Assembly: GCA_020638065.1 (NCBI GenBank)
Contig: JACKJG010000010.1
Location: 62,001-126,000 of the forward strand
Direction of reading: 5' to 3'
DNA from: Hyphomicrobiaceae bacterium
GTDB taxonomy: Bacteria; Pseudomonadota; Alphaproteobacteria; Rhizobiales; Devosiaceae
Length of the DNA stretch: 64,000 nt
How positions within the stretch are numbered: position 1 is the first letter of the stretch; each line of letters begins with the position of its first letter. This document shows, one piece after another, positions 8,942-17,206 of the stretch. A program made the position numbers and the translations under genes. The notes under the pieces are model-generated. The model saw only the letters and a list, made by a program, of their open reading frames with translations, was not told the origin of the DNA and ran no database searches.

Positions 8942-9425
8942 GAAAACGACAAACCGGTCAGCCGGCAAGCCGGCCGTTCAGCATGCAAACCAACGCGGAG
9001 CTGCTCGTCTGTCTGCAGTGCAGGCCCTCTATCAGATGGACATTGGCGGCGTGACGCTGGAAGAAACTCTTGCCCAATTCGCGCCCAGACTGAAAGGCGT
9101 CACACTTGATGATGATACCTATCTGCCTGCGGACGCTGACTATTTCGGCCAGATTGTTCGTGGCGTTCTGAAAAACCAGATCGAAATCGATCCGTTGATC
9201 GATTCAACCTTGCCCGCCACATGGCCCGTTCAGCGCATCGATGCCACCTTGCGCGCCCTGCTCAGGGCAGGGGCGTTTGAAATTCTGCACAAGCCGGACG
9301 TGCCGCGGGCCGTCGTCATCAGCGAATACGTCGATGTCGCCAATGCCTTTTTCGACGAAGGTGAACCGGGCCTTGTCAATGCAGTGCTCGACAAGCTCGC
9401 CCGCACCATGCAGGATCGCACCTGA
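8934..9425 (+). CDS. nusB: Transcription antitermination factor NusB
   Basis: NusB binds boxA RNA with S10 (NusE) and supports rRNA transcription antitermination. The 163-aa protein contains [19 protein letters not shown] near residues 22-40 and a C-terminal half with [11 protein letters not shown] and [19 protein letters not shown], which are typical NusB motifs. The ATG at 8934 lies inside the nrdR end (8-bp overlap) and gives the normal NusB N-terminus. The frame is open further upstream, but that part is antisense-free shadow of nrdR. Confidence 0.95.
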   Translation: MSEKTTNRSAGKPAVQHANQRGAARLSAVQALYQMDIGGVTLEETLAQFAPRLKGVTLDDDTYLPADADYFGQIVRGVLKNQIEIDPLIDSTLPATWPVQRIDATLRALLRAGAFEILHKPDVPRAVVISEYVDVANAFFDEGEPGLVNAVLDKLARTMQDRT

Positions 9426-9458
9426 ACCCAAAAACCGCTCTGCCAGCCCCATCCCTGG

Positions 9459-10694
9459 ATGACCGAAACCAGCTCAACCAACGCCGAAACCGGCACTGAC
9501 AAGTCGCTTGCCGTACGAAACACGACCCTGCTCGCCCTCAGCCAGGCGACCGGCGGGTCGAATCAGGCTGTGGTCATGTCGGTCGGGGCGCTGACAGGGG
9601 CCATGCTGGCGCCGAGCGAAAGCCTGGCGACCGTTCCGACCTCGGCCATGATCATTGGGCTGGCGCTGAGCGCGTCTCCGGCAACATTCGTCATCTATCG
9701 GCTTGGCCGCCGCTACGGCTTCATGCTCGGCACTCTGATTGCCATGTTGGGCGGCGTTTTGGCCTGCCTCTCGGTGTTGATGGGCAATTTCTATCTGTTT
9801 TCCGCCGCTCTGATTCTCGTGGGTGCGGGCGCAGCCTTCTCCCAGCAGTACCGTTTTGCCGTCGCCGACTCGGTCGCGCACGACATGAAGGCGCGGGCGA
9901 TCTCCTACGTCATGCTGGGGGGTATCGCGGCGGGCTTAATTGGTCCGAAATTGGCCTATTTCAGCCGAAATCTCATTGAAGGGCATGAATTTGCCGGCTC
10001 GTATCTGATGGTCACGATGCTGTCGATCGTCGCGGCGGCACTGTTGTATTTCACGCGGTTGGCGCCGGTCGTTCATCAGCCCAAACACGAATATACCGGC
10101 CGGAGCCTGCCCGAACTGCTCAAAACCCCGGAAATCTTCGTGCCGATCATTTCCGCGATGGCCAGCTACGCCCTGATGACGTTCGTCATGGTCGCGGCGC
10201 CTCTGGCAATGGTACATGTCTGCGGCCTGCCGGTGCAGGAAGCCACGGACGCAATCCAATGGCATATCGTTGCGATGTTCGCGCCGAGCTTTTTCACGCC
10301 CTGGGTCATCAAGAAGCTCGGGACGCACCTGACGACCGGCATCGGGCTTGTGCTCATCCTGTTGTGCGCGGCGACGGCGCTCAATGGCCTGTCCACGCTG
10401 CACTTCGATATTGCCCTTGTATTTCTGGGTATTGGCTGGAACTTCGGATTCATCGGTGCAACCTCGATGCTGACCTCCGCTTACCGCCCCGAAGAGGCGG
10501 CGCGCGTTCAAGGGCTGAACGAGCAACTGGTGTTCGGCACCATGGCCGTGGCCTCGATTTTCTCGGGCGTGCTGCTCAACATGATCGGTTGGCAGGCGGT
10601 CAATGTTCTGGTGATCCCGGTCGCAACCGCAGTTATTGCCCTGCTGGCATGGAGTGACGCGCGCGCACGCAAGGCGCGGCAAGCTGAAATCTGA
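9459..10694 (+). CDS. Major facilitator superfamily transporter
   Basis: This 411-aa membrane protein has about twelve hydrophobic segments and an MFS-like loop motif YRLGRRYGFMLG between helices 2 and 3. The substrate is not evident. It starts 34 bp after nusB on the same strand and converges with bamE, leaving 21 bp between the stop codons. It has the general shape of a drug or small-solute permease, but no family-specific residues were recognised. Confidence 0.8.
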   Translation: MTETSSTNAETGTDKSLAVRNTTLLALSQATGGSNQAVVMSVGALTGAMLAPSESLATVPTSAMIIGLALSASPATFVIYRLGRRYGFMLGTLIAMLGGVLACLSVLMGNFYLFSAALILVGAGAAFSQQYRFAVADSVAHDMKARAISYVMLGGIAAGLIGPKLAYFSRNLIEGHEFAGSYLMVTMLSIVAAALLYFTRLAPVVHQPKHEYTGRSLPELLKTPEIFVPIISAMASYALMTFVMVAAPLAMVHVCGLPVQEATDAIQWHIVAMFAPSFFTPWVIKKLGTHLTTGIGLVLILLCAATALNGLSTLHFDIALVFLGIGWNFGFIGATSMLTSAYRPEEAARVQGLNEQLVFGTMAVASIFSGVLLNMIGWQAVNVLVIPVATAVIALLAWSDARARKARQAEI

Positions 10695-10715
10695 TCGTGG
10701 AATTGGGCTGAGTGA

Positions 10716-11207
10716 TCAGCCGGTCAGCGACGATAGCAGCGACTGAACGAAGGTTCTGTCTTCACCGAAGGACGGGGTGCGCCGGCTTTCGATGGTGATG
10801 ACGCGGCCCTGATCAAGCCCGTAAACGGCCTTGTCCTTGACCCGCATCGAATCGTCGAAATAGACCGCCAGAACCGTGCGTTCCTTCACCATCCGCATGC
10901 CGAATGTGGTCACTTCGACCTTGGTTTCGACGTAGTAATAGGCGGTTTCGGTGCCAAACGTGTTTTGGGTGAACGGCGACCCAAGCACAGTCGTCACCAG
11001 ATCCGCACTCTGGCCCGGCCGGATTTGCTCAAGCTGCGAATCCGACATTTCCGTGCCCTGCACGCGGGTGGTGGAAAAGCCGCCAAGTCCAGTAAAACCG
11101 GTCAGACCGCTAGAGCATCCCGCGAGTGTCAGCGCAAAAGCTGTCAGGCCCGCGACCTTCAGTGCGCGCGAAAGAGGTTTGGGCAAGGCTTCTTGGAAAC
11201 GCGGCAT
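10716..11207 (-). CDS. bamE: Outer-membrane assembly lipoprotein BamE
   Basis: BamE is a small lipoprotein of the Bam complex that inserts beta-barrel proteins into the outer membrane. The 163-aa precursor has a signal with lipobox LTLAGC (Cys31). The SmpA/OmlA domain follows, with QLEQIRPGQSADLVTTVLGSP, the usual placement of the SmpA motif, and a strand-rich C-terminus. It is divergent from the Cbp3-type chaperone gene. Confidence 0.92.
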   Translation of the reverse strand: MPRFQEALPKPLSRALKVAGLTAFALTLAGCSSGLTGFTGLGGFSTTRVQGTEMSDSQLEQIRPGQSADLVTTVLGSPFTQNTFGTETAYYYVETKVEVTTFGMRMVKERTVLAVYFDDSMRVKDKAVYGLDQGRVITIESRRTPSFGEDRTFVQSLLSSLTG

Positions 11208-11350
11208 CGATTGACTATCTCGACTCTTCTCAACTAAAGGCTTGGCCGTTTTTCGGCCGGGCGCCGATGTTTAGGCATGAATATGAGCACTTGGCAAGCG
11301 ATGCTGCCGGCCCCGCGCTCAATACCGGAATTCGAAACGGAAATACCGCA

Positions 11351-11881
11351 ATGCTGTCAATTTTCCGCAAACGCCGCTTCGGCCCCCAGCACTACGCTGC
11401 CTACAACGCCATTGTGGCACAATCCCGGCAACCGCGCTTCTATGAGGATTGGGGCGTGCCGGACAATGTGACCGGGCGATTCGACATGATCTCGTTGCAT
11501 ATGGCGCTTGTGTTCAGGCAATTGCGCAACCGGTCCGACCGCGCCAGCAAATTCTCCCAGGACCTTTTCGATCTGTTCTTCCTCGACATGGACCGCTCCC
11601 TTAGAGAAGCCGGAACCGGCGATATCTCAATTCCCAAGCGCATTCAGAAAATGGGGGCTCTGTTTTATGGCCTTCTCGAAAAGCTGAATGTTGCGCTCGA
11701 CAGCAACGACAACGACGAGGTCACCGCAATCCTCAGGCGCAATCTTGTCGACAAAGGCACCGGCGACGCCGAACTGCGTCAGTTTTCAGACTATGTCGCC
11801 GCCGCAAATGCGCGCCTCGCGGGAATAAACGTCGAGTCCCTGCTCAAGGGCGAAGTGGAATTTCCGGAGGTCGCGGCATGA
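11351..11881 (+). CDS. Ubiquinol-cytochrome c chaperone (Cbp3-like)
   Basis: This 176-aa cytosolic protein belongs to the ubiquinol-cytochrome c chaperone family (Cbp3/UQCC1), which assists assembly of cytochrome b of complex III. Features are HYAAYNAIVAQSRQPRFYED near residues 14-33, followed by FDMISLHMALVFRQL and DLFDLFFLDMDRSLREAG, a characteristic helical core. ATG 11351 is selected because the conserved part starts just after it (MLSIFRKRRFG). The frame extends upstream to 11126 without recognisable protein sequence. The gene overlaps the next one by 4 bp (ATGA), and this pair is a standard alphaproteobacterial arrangement. Confidence 0.9.
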   Translation: MLSIFRKRRFGPQHYAAYNAIVAQSRQPRFYEDWGVPDNVTGRFDMISLHMALVFRQLRNRSDRASKFSQDLFDLFFLDMDRSLREAGTGDISIPKRIQKMGALFYGLLEKLNVALDSNDNDEVTAILRRNLVDKGTGDAELRQFSDYVAAANARLAGINVESLLKGEVEFPEVAA

Positions 11882-12435
11882 GCAGGAAACCAAATGTGCC
11901 TGAGGATCTCGATCTGGTCGTATCAGTCGACAAACTCAAGCCGGCGGGCAGGGATGTCACCTTCGAGGCGTCGGATGCGCAATGTGTCTGGCTGGCCAAA
12001 ACCATGCGCGTGTCCGAACTCGCCGATGTCAGCGCCACATTTCACTTGATCCGTGAGGCGGAAGGCCTCCACGTGACGGGGCAGCTCAAGGCGACCAGCA
12101 CGCAGCCCTGCGTGGTGACTCTGGAGCCGGTGACCCAGAGAATCGACGTGGCGCTCGACCGCCGTTATCTGCCCGAAAGAATGCGCATTTCCGATCCTGC
12201 ACCCTCGAGCGAGACCTACATCGATCTCGAAGCAGAGGATTTGCCAGACTATTTTGCCGGTGATGACATCGATCTGGCGCCCCTTCTTCTGGACACTTTG
12301 GGCATGGAGATCGACCTCTATCCGCGCGCACCCGGTGCAAAACTGCCGGAATCCGGGGCGGAAGAGGCCGACGCACCAAGTGGACCGTTCGCTGGCCTGG
12401 CCAAACGCCTGGGTCAGCCGGACAACGAAAACTGA
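11878..12435 (+). CDS. DUF177 (YceD-like) protein
   Basis: This 185-aa soluble protein of the DUF177/YceD family is implicated in 23S rRNA accumulation; in many bacteria it sits near rpmF-plsX-fabH. The family motif CVVTLEPVTQRIDVAL is near residues 79-94, and the acidic C-terminal part includes LPDYFAGDDIDLAPLLLDTL. The start overlaps the chaperone stop (ATGA), so translation is probably coupled. It lies directly before plsX-fabH, as in many genomes, but rpmF is absent here. Confidence 0.9.
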   Translation: MSRKPNVPEDLDLVVSVDKLKPAGRDVTFEASDAQCVWLAKTMRVSELADVSATFHLIREAEGLHVTGQLKATSTQPCVVTLEPVTQRIDVALDRRYLPERMRISDPAPSSETYIDLEAEDLPDYFAGDDIDLAPLLLDTLGMEIDLYPRAPGAKLPESGAEEADAPSGPFAGLAKRLGQPDNEN

Positions 12436-12529
12436 ACGCCTCGTTTCGCCATCATATTTGCGGGGCACTTGCGCATCACCCGCCGATGACTAAATTGACC
12501 GCCATATTCGCGGGGCTACCAAGCGGCAA

Positions 12530-13612
12530 ATGACTGACACCGTTACCATCTCGATCGACGCCATGGGCGGGGACAATGGTCCGCGCATCGTGTTCCATGG
12601 TGCCCGCCTGGCCCTTCGCGAACACGACAATGTGCGCTTCGTGTTCCATGGTCCTGCCGACGTGCTCGAACCGCTCATGACCGAGTTCCCTGAACTCGCA
12701 GAGGTTTCGACCATCAAGAACTACGAGACCGTGGTCGAAATGCACGAAAAGCCCTCCAAGGCCCTGCGCACCGGCCGCAATGTATCGTCCATGTGGGGCG
12801 CGCTGCAGACCGTGAAGGATGGCGAGGCCAACGTTGCTGTCTCTTGCGGCAACACCGGCGCGCTGATGGCCATGGCAACCTTCTGTCTCCGGCCGATGGA
12901 GGGTGTTTCTCGGCCCGCGATAGCGGCGATCTGGCCAACGACGCGAGCTGACATCATCGTGCTCGATGTGGGGGCGACGGTTGGTGGTGACGCCCAGCAA
13001 CTGGTCGACTTTGCGATTCTGGGTGCGGCTATGGCACAGGCGCTGTTCGACAAGTCGCGGCCATCGGTTGGCCTGCTCAACGTCGGCACGGAAGAGATGA
13101 AGGGCATCGAACAGGTCAAGGAAGCCGCCAAGATCCTGACCGAGCGAGACGGTGCGGGGTTCCGCTTCCACGGTTTCGTTGAAGGAACCGACATGGGCAA
13201 AGGTACGGTCGACGTAGTGGTAACCGAGGGGTTCACCGGCAATGTCGCCTTGAAGACGGCGGAGGGGACCGCGCGCCAGGTCGGCACCTATCTGCGCAAC
13301 GCGCTCAATGCCGACATCGTGTCGCGAATAGGCGCCCTGATTGCTATGCGGGCGCTCACCGCGCTGAAACGCCGTATGGATCCGCGATCCATCAATGGAG
13401 GCGTGTTTCTGGGGCTGAACGGCGTCGTCATCAAGAGCCACGGTGGCACAGACGAAATCGGCTTCAAAAGCGCGCTTGAGCTGGCCTATGAAATGGGCCG
13501 CTTTGATCTGATCGACAAGATCAGCACTGCTCTGCAGCGCTTTGGACCAATCGAAAGCGAACCGGCGGAATCGGAGCAGCAACAAGAACAACAAGCGGAG
13601 CAAAACGCGTGA
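12530..13612 (+). CDS. plsX: Phosphate acyltransferase PlsX
   Basis: PlsX makes acyl-phosphate from acyl-ACP for phosphatidic acid synthesis and acts at the inner face of the membrane. The 360-aa protein begins [14 protein letters not shown], has [13 protein letters not shown] at about 103-115 and [19 protein letters not shown] at about 225-243, all PlsX signatures. A Gln/Glu-rich tail (QQQEQQAEQ) ends the protein. The stop overlaps the fabH start by 4 bp (GTGA), so coupled translation is likely. Confidence 0.97.
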   Translation: MTDTVTISIDAMGGDNGPRIVFHGARLALREHDNVRFVFHGPADVLEPLMTEFPELAEVSTIKNYETVVEMHEKPSKALRTGRNVSSMWGALQTVKDGEANVAVSCGNTGALMAMATFCLRPMEGVSRPAIAAIWPTTRADIIVLDVGATVGGDAQQLVDFAILGAAMAQALFDKSRPSVGLLNVGTEEMKGIEQVKEAAKILTERDGAGFRFHGFVEGTDMGKGTVDVVVTEGFTGNVALKTAEGTARQVGTYLRNALNADIVSRIGALIAMRALTALKRRMDPRSINGGVFLGLNGVVIKSHGGTDEIGFKSALELAYEMGRFDLIDKISTALQRFGPIESEPAESEQQQEQQAEQNA

Positions 13613-14586
13613 CCAGAATCCGATCCGTCGTGCGCGGAACCGGTTCCTATCTGCCCGAAAAAGTGCTGACCAACGACGATCTCGCCCATATGGTTGAGAC
13701 GTCCGACGAATGGATCACGCAGCGAACCGGTATCAAGGAACGCCACATCATCGCTGATGGCGAAAACACCTCAGACATGGCGGTTGCCGCGGCCCGCGAA
13801 GCGCTTGAGCGGGCGGGCAAGACTATCGAGGACATTGACCTCATTCTGGTGGCCACGACCACGCCGGACTATACCTTTCCCGCGACTGCCTCGATTGTGC
13901 AGAACAAGCTCGGTAGTTCCCATGGCATGGCCTTTGACATTCAGGCGGTTTGCACCGGATTCGTATTTGCCGTGGCCACGGCCGACAATTACCTGACTTC
14001 GGGCATGGCCAAATGCGCGCTGGTCATCGGTTCGGATTGCATGTCGCGCATCCTCGATTGGCAGGACCGCTCAACCTGCGTGCTGTTTGCCGACGGCGCG
14101 GGAGCAATTGTGCTGGAGGCGGTCGAGTCTCCGGGGGAACCGGATGATCGTGGTGTCCTGGCCTCGACATTGCGGACCGACGGCCGCCACTGGCACAAGC
14201 TATACGTCGACGGGGGCGTGTCGCGTTCAGGCACGGCCGGCTTCATTCACATGGAAGGCCGCGAAGTCTTTAAGCATGCCGTAACCATGATTTCAGATGT
14301 CGTCGTTGATGTCCTCAAGAAATCCGGCATGCATATCGATGATCTGGATTGGGTTGTTCCGCATCAGGCCAACAAGCGCATCATTGATGGCGTCGAAAAG
14401 AAGCTTGGTATTCCTGCCGGTAAAGTCGTGGTGACTGTAGACCGGCACGCGAATACATCGGCGGCTTCTGTGCCGCTCGCCCTTCATGAGGCCGTCAAGG
14501 ATGGCCGGATCAAGCAGGGCGACTACGTTATGATCGAAGCAATGGGTGGCGGATTTACCTGGGGCGCATCGCTAATTCGCTGGTGA
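13609..14586 (+). CDS. fabH: 3-oxoacyl-ACP synthase III (KAS III)
   Basis: FabH starts fatty-acid synthesis by condensing acetyl-CoA with malonyl-ACP. The 325-aa protein carries the complete triad: Cys115 in IQAVCTGF, His252 in [10 protein letters not shown] and Asn282 in [23 protein letters not shown] at about 33-46 is also typical. Translation starts with GTG inside the plsX stop. Order plsX-fabH-ihfA-merR is the normal alphaproteobacterial one. Confidence 0.97.
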   Translation: MTRIRSVVRGTGSYLPEKVLTNDDLAHMVETSDEWITQRTGIKERHIIADGENTSDMAVAAAREALERAGKTIEDIDLILVATTTPDYTFPATASIVQNKLGSSHGMAFDIQAVCTGFVFAVATADNYLTSGMAKCALVIGSDCMSRILDWQDRSTCVLFADGAGAIVLEAVESPGEPDDRGVLASTLRTDGRHWHKLYVDGGVSRSGTAGFIHMEGREVFKHAVTMISDVVVDVLKKSGMHIDDLDWVVPHQANKRIIDGVEKKLGIPAGKVVVTVDRHANTSAASVPLALHEAVKDGRIKQGDYVMIEAMGGGFTWGASLIRW

Positions 14587-14681
14587 AACAATTGACCTCA
14601 AATGGTTTTGAGCGTTAACCTGCCCGCTAGCCCAGGGTGGGAGCTTTGTTCAGGGGCGAGCGACCCCGAGGAGAGGCAAAA

Positions 14682-14993
14682 ATGACCGGCAAGACGATCA
14701 CGCGGGCCGATTTGGCTGAGGCGGTGTACCAGTCGATGGGGTTGTCGCGAACCGAATCAGCCCAACTTGTCGAACGTATCCTCGATCTGGTCAGCGATGC
14801 GCTGGTCAGCGGCGAGAACGTCAAGCTGTCATCGTTCGGGTCGTTCCAGATACGCTCGAAAAATCAAAGAATTGGCCGGAACCCCAAGACGGGTGAGGAA
14901 GTGCCGATCCTGCCGCGCAAGGTTCTGGTGTTCAAACCGAGCAATGTGTTGAAATCCAAGATCAACAAATCTATGGTCGGCTCTGGAAAATAA
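14682..14993 (+). CDS. ihfA: Integration host factor alpha subunit
   Basis: IhfA is half of the IHF heterodimer, which bends DNA at specific sites. The 103-aa protein starts [16 protein letters not shown], includes [20 protein letters not shown] with the DNA-minor-groove arm motif [10 protein letters not shown], and ends in a short basic tail. ATG 14682 is preceded by GAGGAGAGG, a strong ribosome site. Family length is normal once this start is used. Confidence 0.96.
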   Translation: MTGKTITRADLAEAVYQSMGLSRTESAQLVERILDLVSDALVSGENVKLSSFGSFQIRSKNQRIGRNPKTGEEVPILPRKVLVFKPSNVLKSKINKSMVGSGK

Positions 14994-15014
14994 GGCATTT
15001 TCTGGGGACGCGGC

Positions 15015-15446
15015 TTGCTCAAATCACCTGAAGCGTTCAGAACGATCTCCGAAGCAGCGACAGAACTGGATCTGCCGCAGCATGTGCTTCGCTTTTGGGA
15101 AACCCGTTTTTCTCAGATCAAACCCCTGAAGCGCGGCGGCGGACGCCGGTATTACCGTCCTGACGATATCAACCTGCTTAAGGGCATCCGCCACCTGCTC
15201 TATCAAAAGGGCTTCACGATCAAGGGTGTGCAGAAGATCCTCAAGGAGCAGGGGGCTCGAGCCGTCATCGAAATGGCGGGAATCACTGAGGATGGCGGGG
15301 AAGTCGCGATTGTGGCACAGGCGCCAGGCACGTTGCCGGAGCTCAAGGGCGTGCATTTGCACGCGACAGCTAAGGACGCGCTATCCGACGTTTTGCGCGA
15401 ACTGCTTGATTGCAAACGTCTTTTGGACGAAGCGCGCAATAACTGA
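15015..15446 (+). CDS. MerR-family transcriptional regulator
   Basis: This 143-aa regulator has an N-terminal MerR winged-helix ([20 protein letters not shown], then [19 protein letters not shown]). The short helical tail has no metal-binding cysteines, so it is unlikely to be a metal sensor. Genes of this type follow ihfA across alphaproteobacteria; the regulon is not known. The start is a TTG at 15015, chosen because the conserved sequence begins three residues later and the stop of ihfA is only 20 bp upstream. Confidence 0.85.
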   Translation: MLKSPEAFRTISEAATELDLPQHVLRFWETRFSQIKPLKRGGGRRYYRPDDINLLKGIRHLLYQKGFTIKGVQKILKEQGARAVIEMAGITEDGGEVAIVAQAPGTLPELKGVHLHATAKDALSDVLRELLDCKRLLDEARNN

Positions 15447-15517
15447 CGGACTTCACGTCATTGGGACTTGCCAACACGTCCTCAAATAGGCAGCATTCTT
15501 CTATCGTCAACAATTCG

Positions 15518-15531
15518 AAAGGAGGTGATCC
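15518..15531 (+). promoter_or_regulatory. Perfect Shine-Dalgarno sequence before a 24-codon ORF
   Basis: AAAGGAGGTGATCC is the exact reverse complement of the 3' end of 16S rRNA (anti-SD), far longer than the usual 4-6 matches. It precedes an ATG at 15533. Its core AGGAGGTG (15520-15527) is also the exact complement of CACCTCCT at 15610-15617. Confidence 0.85.
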
Positions 15532-15532
15532 A

Positions 15533-15607
15533 ATGTCGAGTGAGATCAAATTGAGGCACGCAGACTTTGGAAGGTTAGGTGTTTTCGGGGGGCAAACCGC
15601 CCGCTAA
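15533..15607 (+). CDS. 24-aa small ORF with perfect SD and self-complementary 3' segment
   Basis: The peptide is 24 residues long, begins MSSEIKLRHADFG and ends VFGGQTAR before a TAA. It is too short to be recognised as a family. It is supported as a translated ORF by the 14-base perfect SD at 15518-15531, whose last base (15531) is one base from the ATG. The SD is long enough that the usable core has a normal spacing. An 8-nt anti-SD segment (CACCTCCT) lies 2 bases after the stop, then a small hairpin and a strong terminator. This could be a leader peptide, a small RNA with a coding part, or a small protein. Confidence 0.55.
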   Translation: MSSEIKLRHADFGRLGVFGGQTAR

Positions 15608-15619
15608 CCCACCTCCTGA

Positions 15620-15637
15620 GACCCCGCAACAGGGGTC
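15620..15637 (+). other. Small hairpin after the 24-codon ORF
   Basis: GACCCC (15620-15625) and GGGGTC (15632-15637) can pair around gcaaca. It sits between the anti-SD segment and the terminator and may be part of a structured small RNA. Confidence 0.6.
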
Positions 15638-15664
15638 GAGCTGCTGTTTCATGCAACTCACGGA

Positions 15665-15689
15665 AGGGCCGCCACTGGCGGCCCTTTTT
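15665..15689 (+). terminator. Rho-independent terminator of the 24-codon ORF transcript
   Basis: AGGGCCGCC and GGCGGCCCT pair perfectly (9 bp) around ACT, followed by a run of T (15685-15689). This would end any plus-strand transcript coming from the merR gene or from the small ORF. Confidence 0.9.
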
Positions 15690-15746
15690 GTTGGCGCGGC
15701 AGACTGAACAGCCGTTAGGCCTGCAAACTAGCTGGATTTGGGAAAA

Positions 15747-15823
15747 TGGTCGGAGCGGCCGGATTTGAACCGACGACCCTCTGTCCCCCAGACAGATGCG
15801 CTACCAGGCTGCGCTACGCCCCG
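15747..15823 (-). tRNA. tRNA-Pro (anticodon GGG)
   Basis: Read on the minus strand, the 77 bases form a complete cloverleaf starting CGGGGCGTAG. The anticodon loop CTGGGGG gives GGG, the T-loop is GGTTCAAATCC and the acceptor ends CTCCG plus an encoded ACCA. It is the 3' neighbour of the exopolysaccharide locus. Confidence 0.97.
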
Positions 15824-15925
15824 ACTTGGCGCACCTCTAGTTTCTTGCGGCGCGGCGGTCAAGGTGGCCTCTGGGAAATTGAATGGGCATGGGAGAACGC
15901 GGCAAGAGCGGTACCGGTGAGGTTC

Positions 15926-17206
15926 CTACTGAATTGCCCGCATATCCGCCCGCATCGGATCTTGCTTGCGGTCGGCGTAGGCCGTCACGCCCCAGATCAT
16001 CCCGATGACCAGGAAGTAGTGGCGCCAATGGTCGCTGTCGATAATCGCGCTTTCGATCACAAGGAATGTGAACACCGCAACCAACGGTATCAGCCATAAT
16101 CGGTATCTGGGTTGCCGAACCAGAGCGGAATAACCCCGGTGCAGTGTCAGGATCACGAGGATGTAATAGGCCAACCCGCCCATCCAGCCGTAAGTGAGCA
16201 GCACCTTGACGTAGGTGTCGTGCGGTTCTTCGACGATCCGCAGGTTTTCGAACTCGAGCGGACCGATACCAATCGGATTATTCAATGCCAGCTCGAAGGC
16301 ATAGGCCTGACGCCCGAAGCGCCCCGTTTCGCCGGAATCATAGCTCTGCACCAGATTGGCGCGTTGCAGAAACAGATCCCGCACAGGCCCGATGCTCAGA
16401 ATGGCGGCAAGCCCCACGACGCCGACACCGACGCCGATCAGGATCAGAAACACCATTCGCGCCCGGATCTTCTTCGTCGATTCGAACAGATAGACGAACA
16501 GAAAAACCAGCAGTCCGGATATCAGGAGATGGCCCCACGCGGCCCGCGAGAAGCTGAAAAAGACGCCTGCTGCGAGAACGCCAAGAATGGCTGCATTGCG
16601 CAGCAGGCCCTTCCGGCCCTTCAGAAGGATCGCCTGCAGGGCATACATGGCCGGAAGGATCAGAAAGGGACCAAAAACGTTCGGATCCTCGAACGTGCCT
16701 TTGGCGCGCCCGTAGCGGGTAAAAATGTCCTTGCCCGGAATGAGCCCGAGATAGGCGAGCGACCCGACAGCGGCTACCAGCACCGCCACGATCGTATAGG
16801 CCTTCATCATCCGGGTCATATTGCGGTCCGGATCGTCGGCCACGTAATTGGCCGCAAAATATCCGGTCAGCCACAAGAAGATGGTGACAAGGACGTAGAA
16901 CACGCCCTTGTAGGTCGGCATGTGCGTCACCTGAAACGCGCCAATCATGCCGAACGGCGCAAAAAGGATCAGCAGATAGAGAAGAATCTGCGGCTGTTTG
17001 TGCAACCCCACGCCGGCCAGAATGGCCACCGGCAACACCATGATGAAGACAAGTTCATAGGGTGATGGCTCGATCAGCACGAACCCGCCGGCAAACATCC
17101 ACAAGGCGACCAGCGGTCCGAGCATCCGGCGCGCCAGATGGCGCATCGCGTCGATCAGGCTGGCGCCATGTTCTGTGCTTCCCGTCGATGTCGCGCTCAG
17201 GCTCAA
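15926..17206 (-). CDS. O-antigen ligase/polymerase-family membrane protein
   Basis: This 426-aa polytopic membrane protein has about ten to twelve hydrophobic segments. The Wzy/WaaL-like signature is near the C-terminal third: HDTYVKVLLTYGWMGG at about 331-346, following a large extracytoplasmic loop with FELALNNPIGIGP. Such proteins polymerise or ligate lipid-linked polysaccharide units at the periplasmic face. It overlaps the upstream glycosyl-phosphotransferase gene by 4 bp, so it is the last gene of a minus-strand exopolysaccharide operon. Polymerase (Wzy) and ligase (WaaL) roles cannot be separated by sequence. Confidence 0.82.
   Translation of the reverse strand: MSLSATSTGSTEHGASLIDAMRHLARRMLGPLVALWMFAGGFVLIEPSPYELVFIMVLPVAILAGVGLHKQPQILLYLLILFAPFGMIGAFQVTHMPTYKGVFYVLVTIFLWLTGYFAANYVADDPDRNMTRMMKAYTIVAVLVAAVGSLAYLGLIPGKDIFTRYGRAKGTFEDPNVFGPFLILPAMYALQAILLKGRKGLLRNAAILGVLAAGVFFSFSRAAWGHLLISGLLVFLFVYLFESTKKIRARMVFLILIGVGVGVVGLAAILSIGPVRDLFLQRANLVQSYDSGETGRFGRQAYAFELALNNPIGIGPLEFENLRIVEEPHDTYVKVLLTYGWMGGLAYYILVILTLHRGYSALVRQPRYRLWLIPLVAVFTFLVIESAIIDSDHWRHYFLVIGMIWGVTAYADRKQDPMRADMRAIQ

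Noticed and set aside
7199..8968. A 589-codon open frame antisense to glyA and nrdR
   Set aside because: High GC leaves long antisense frames; the plus strand carries complete GlyA and NrdR with conserved motifs, and the antisense translation shows none.
12476..13603. A 375-codon open frame antisense to plsX
   Set aside because: plsX is complete on the plus strand; the antisense translation has no recognisable features.
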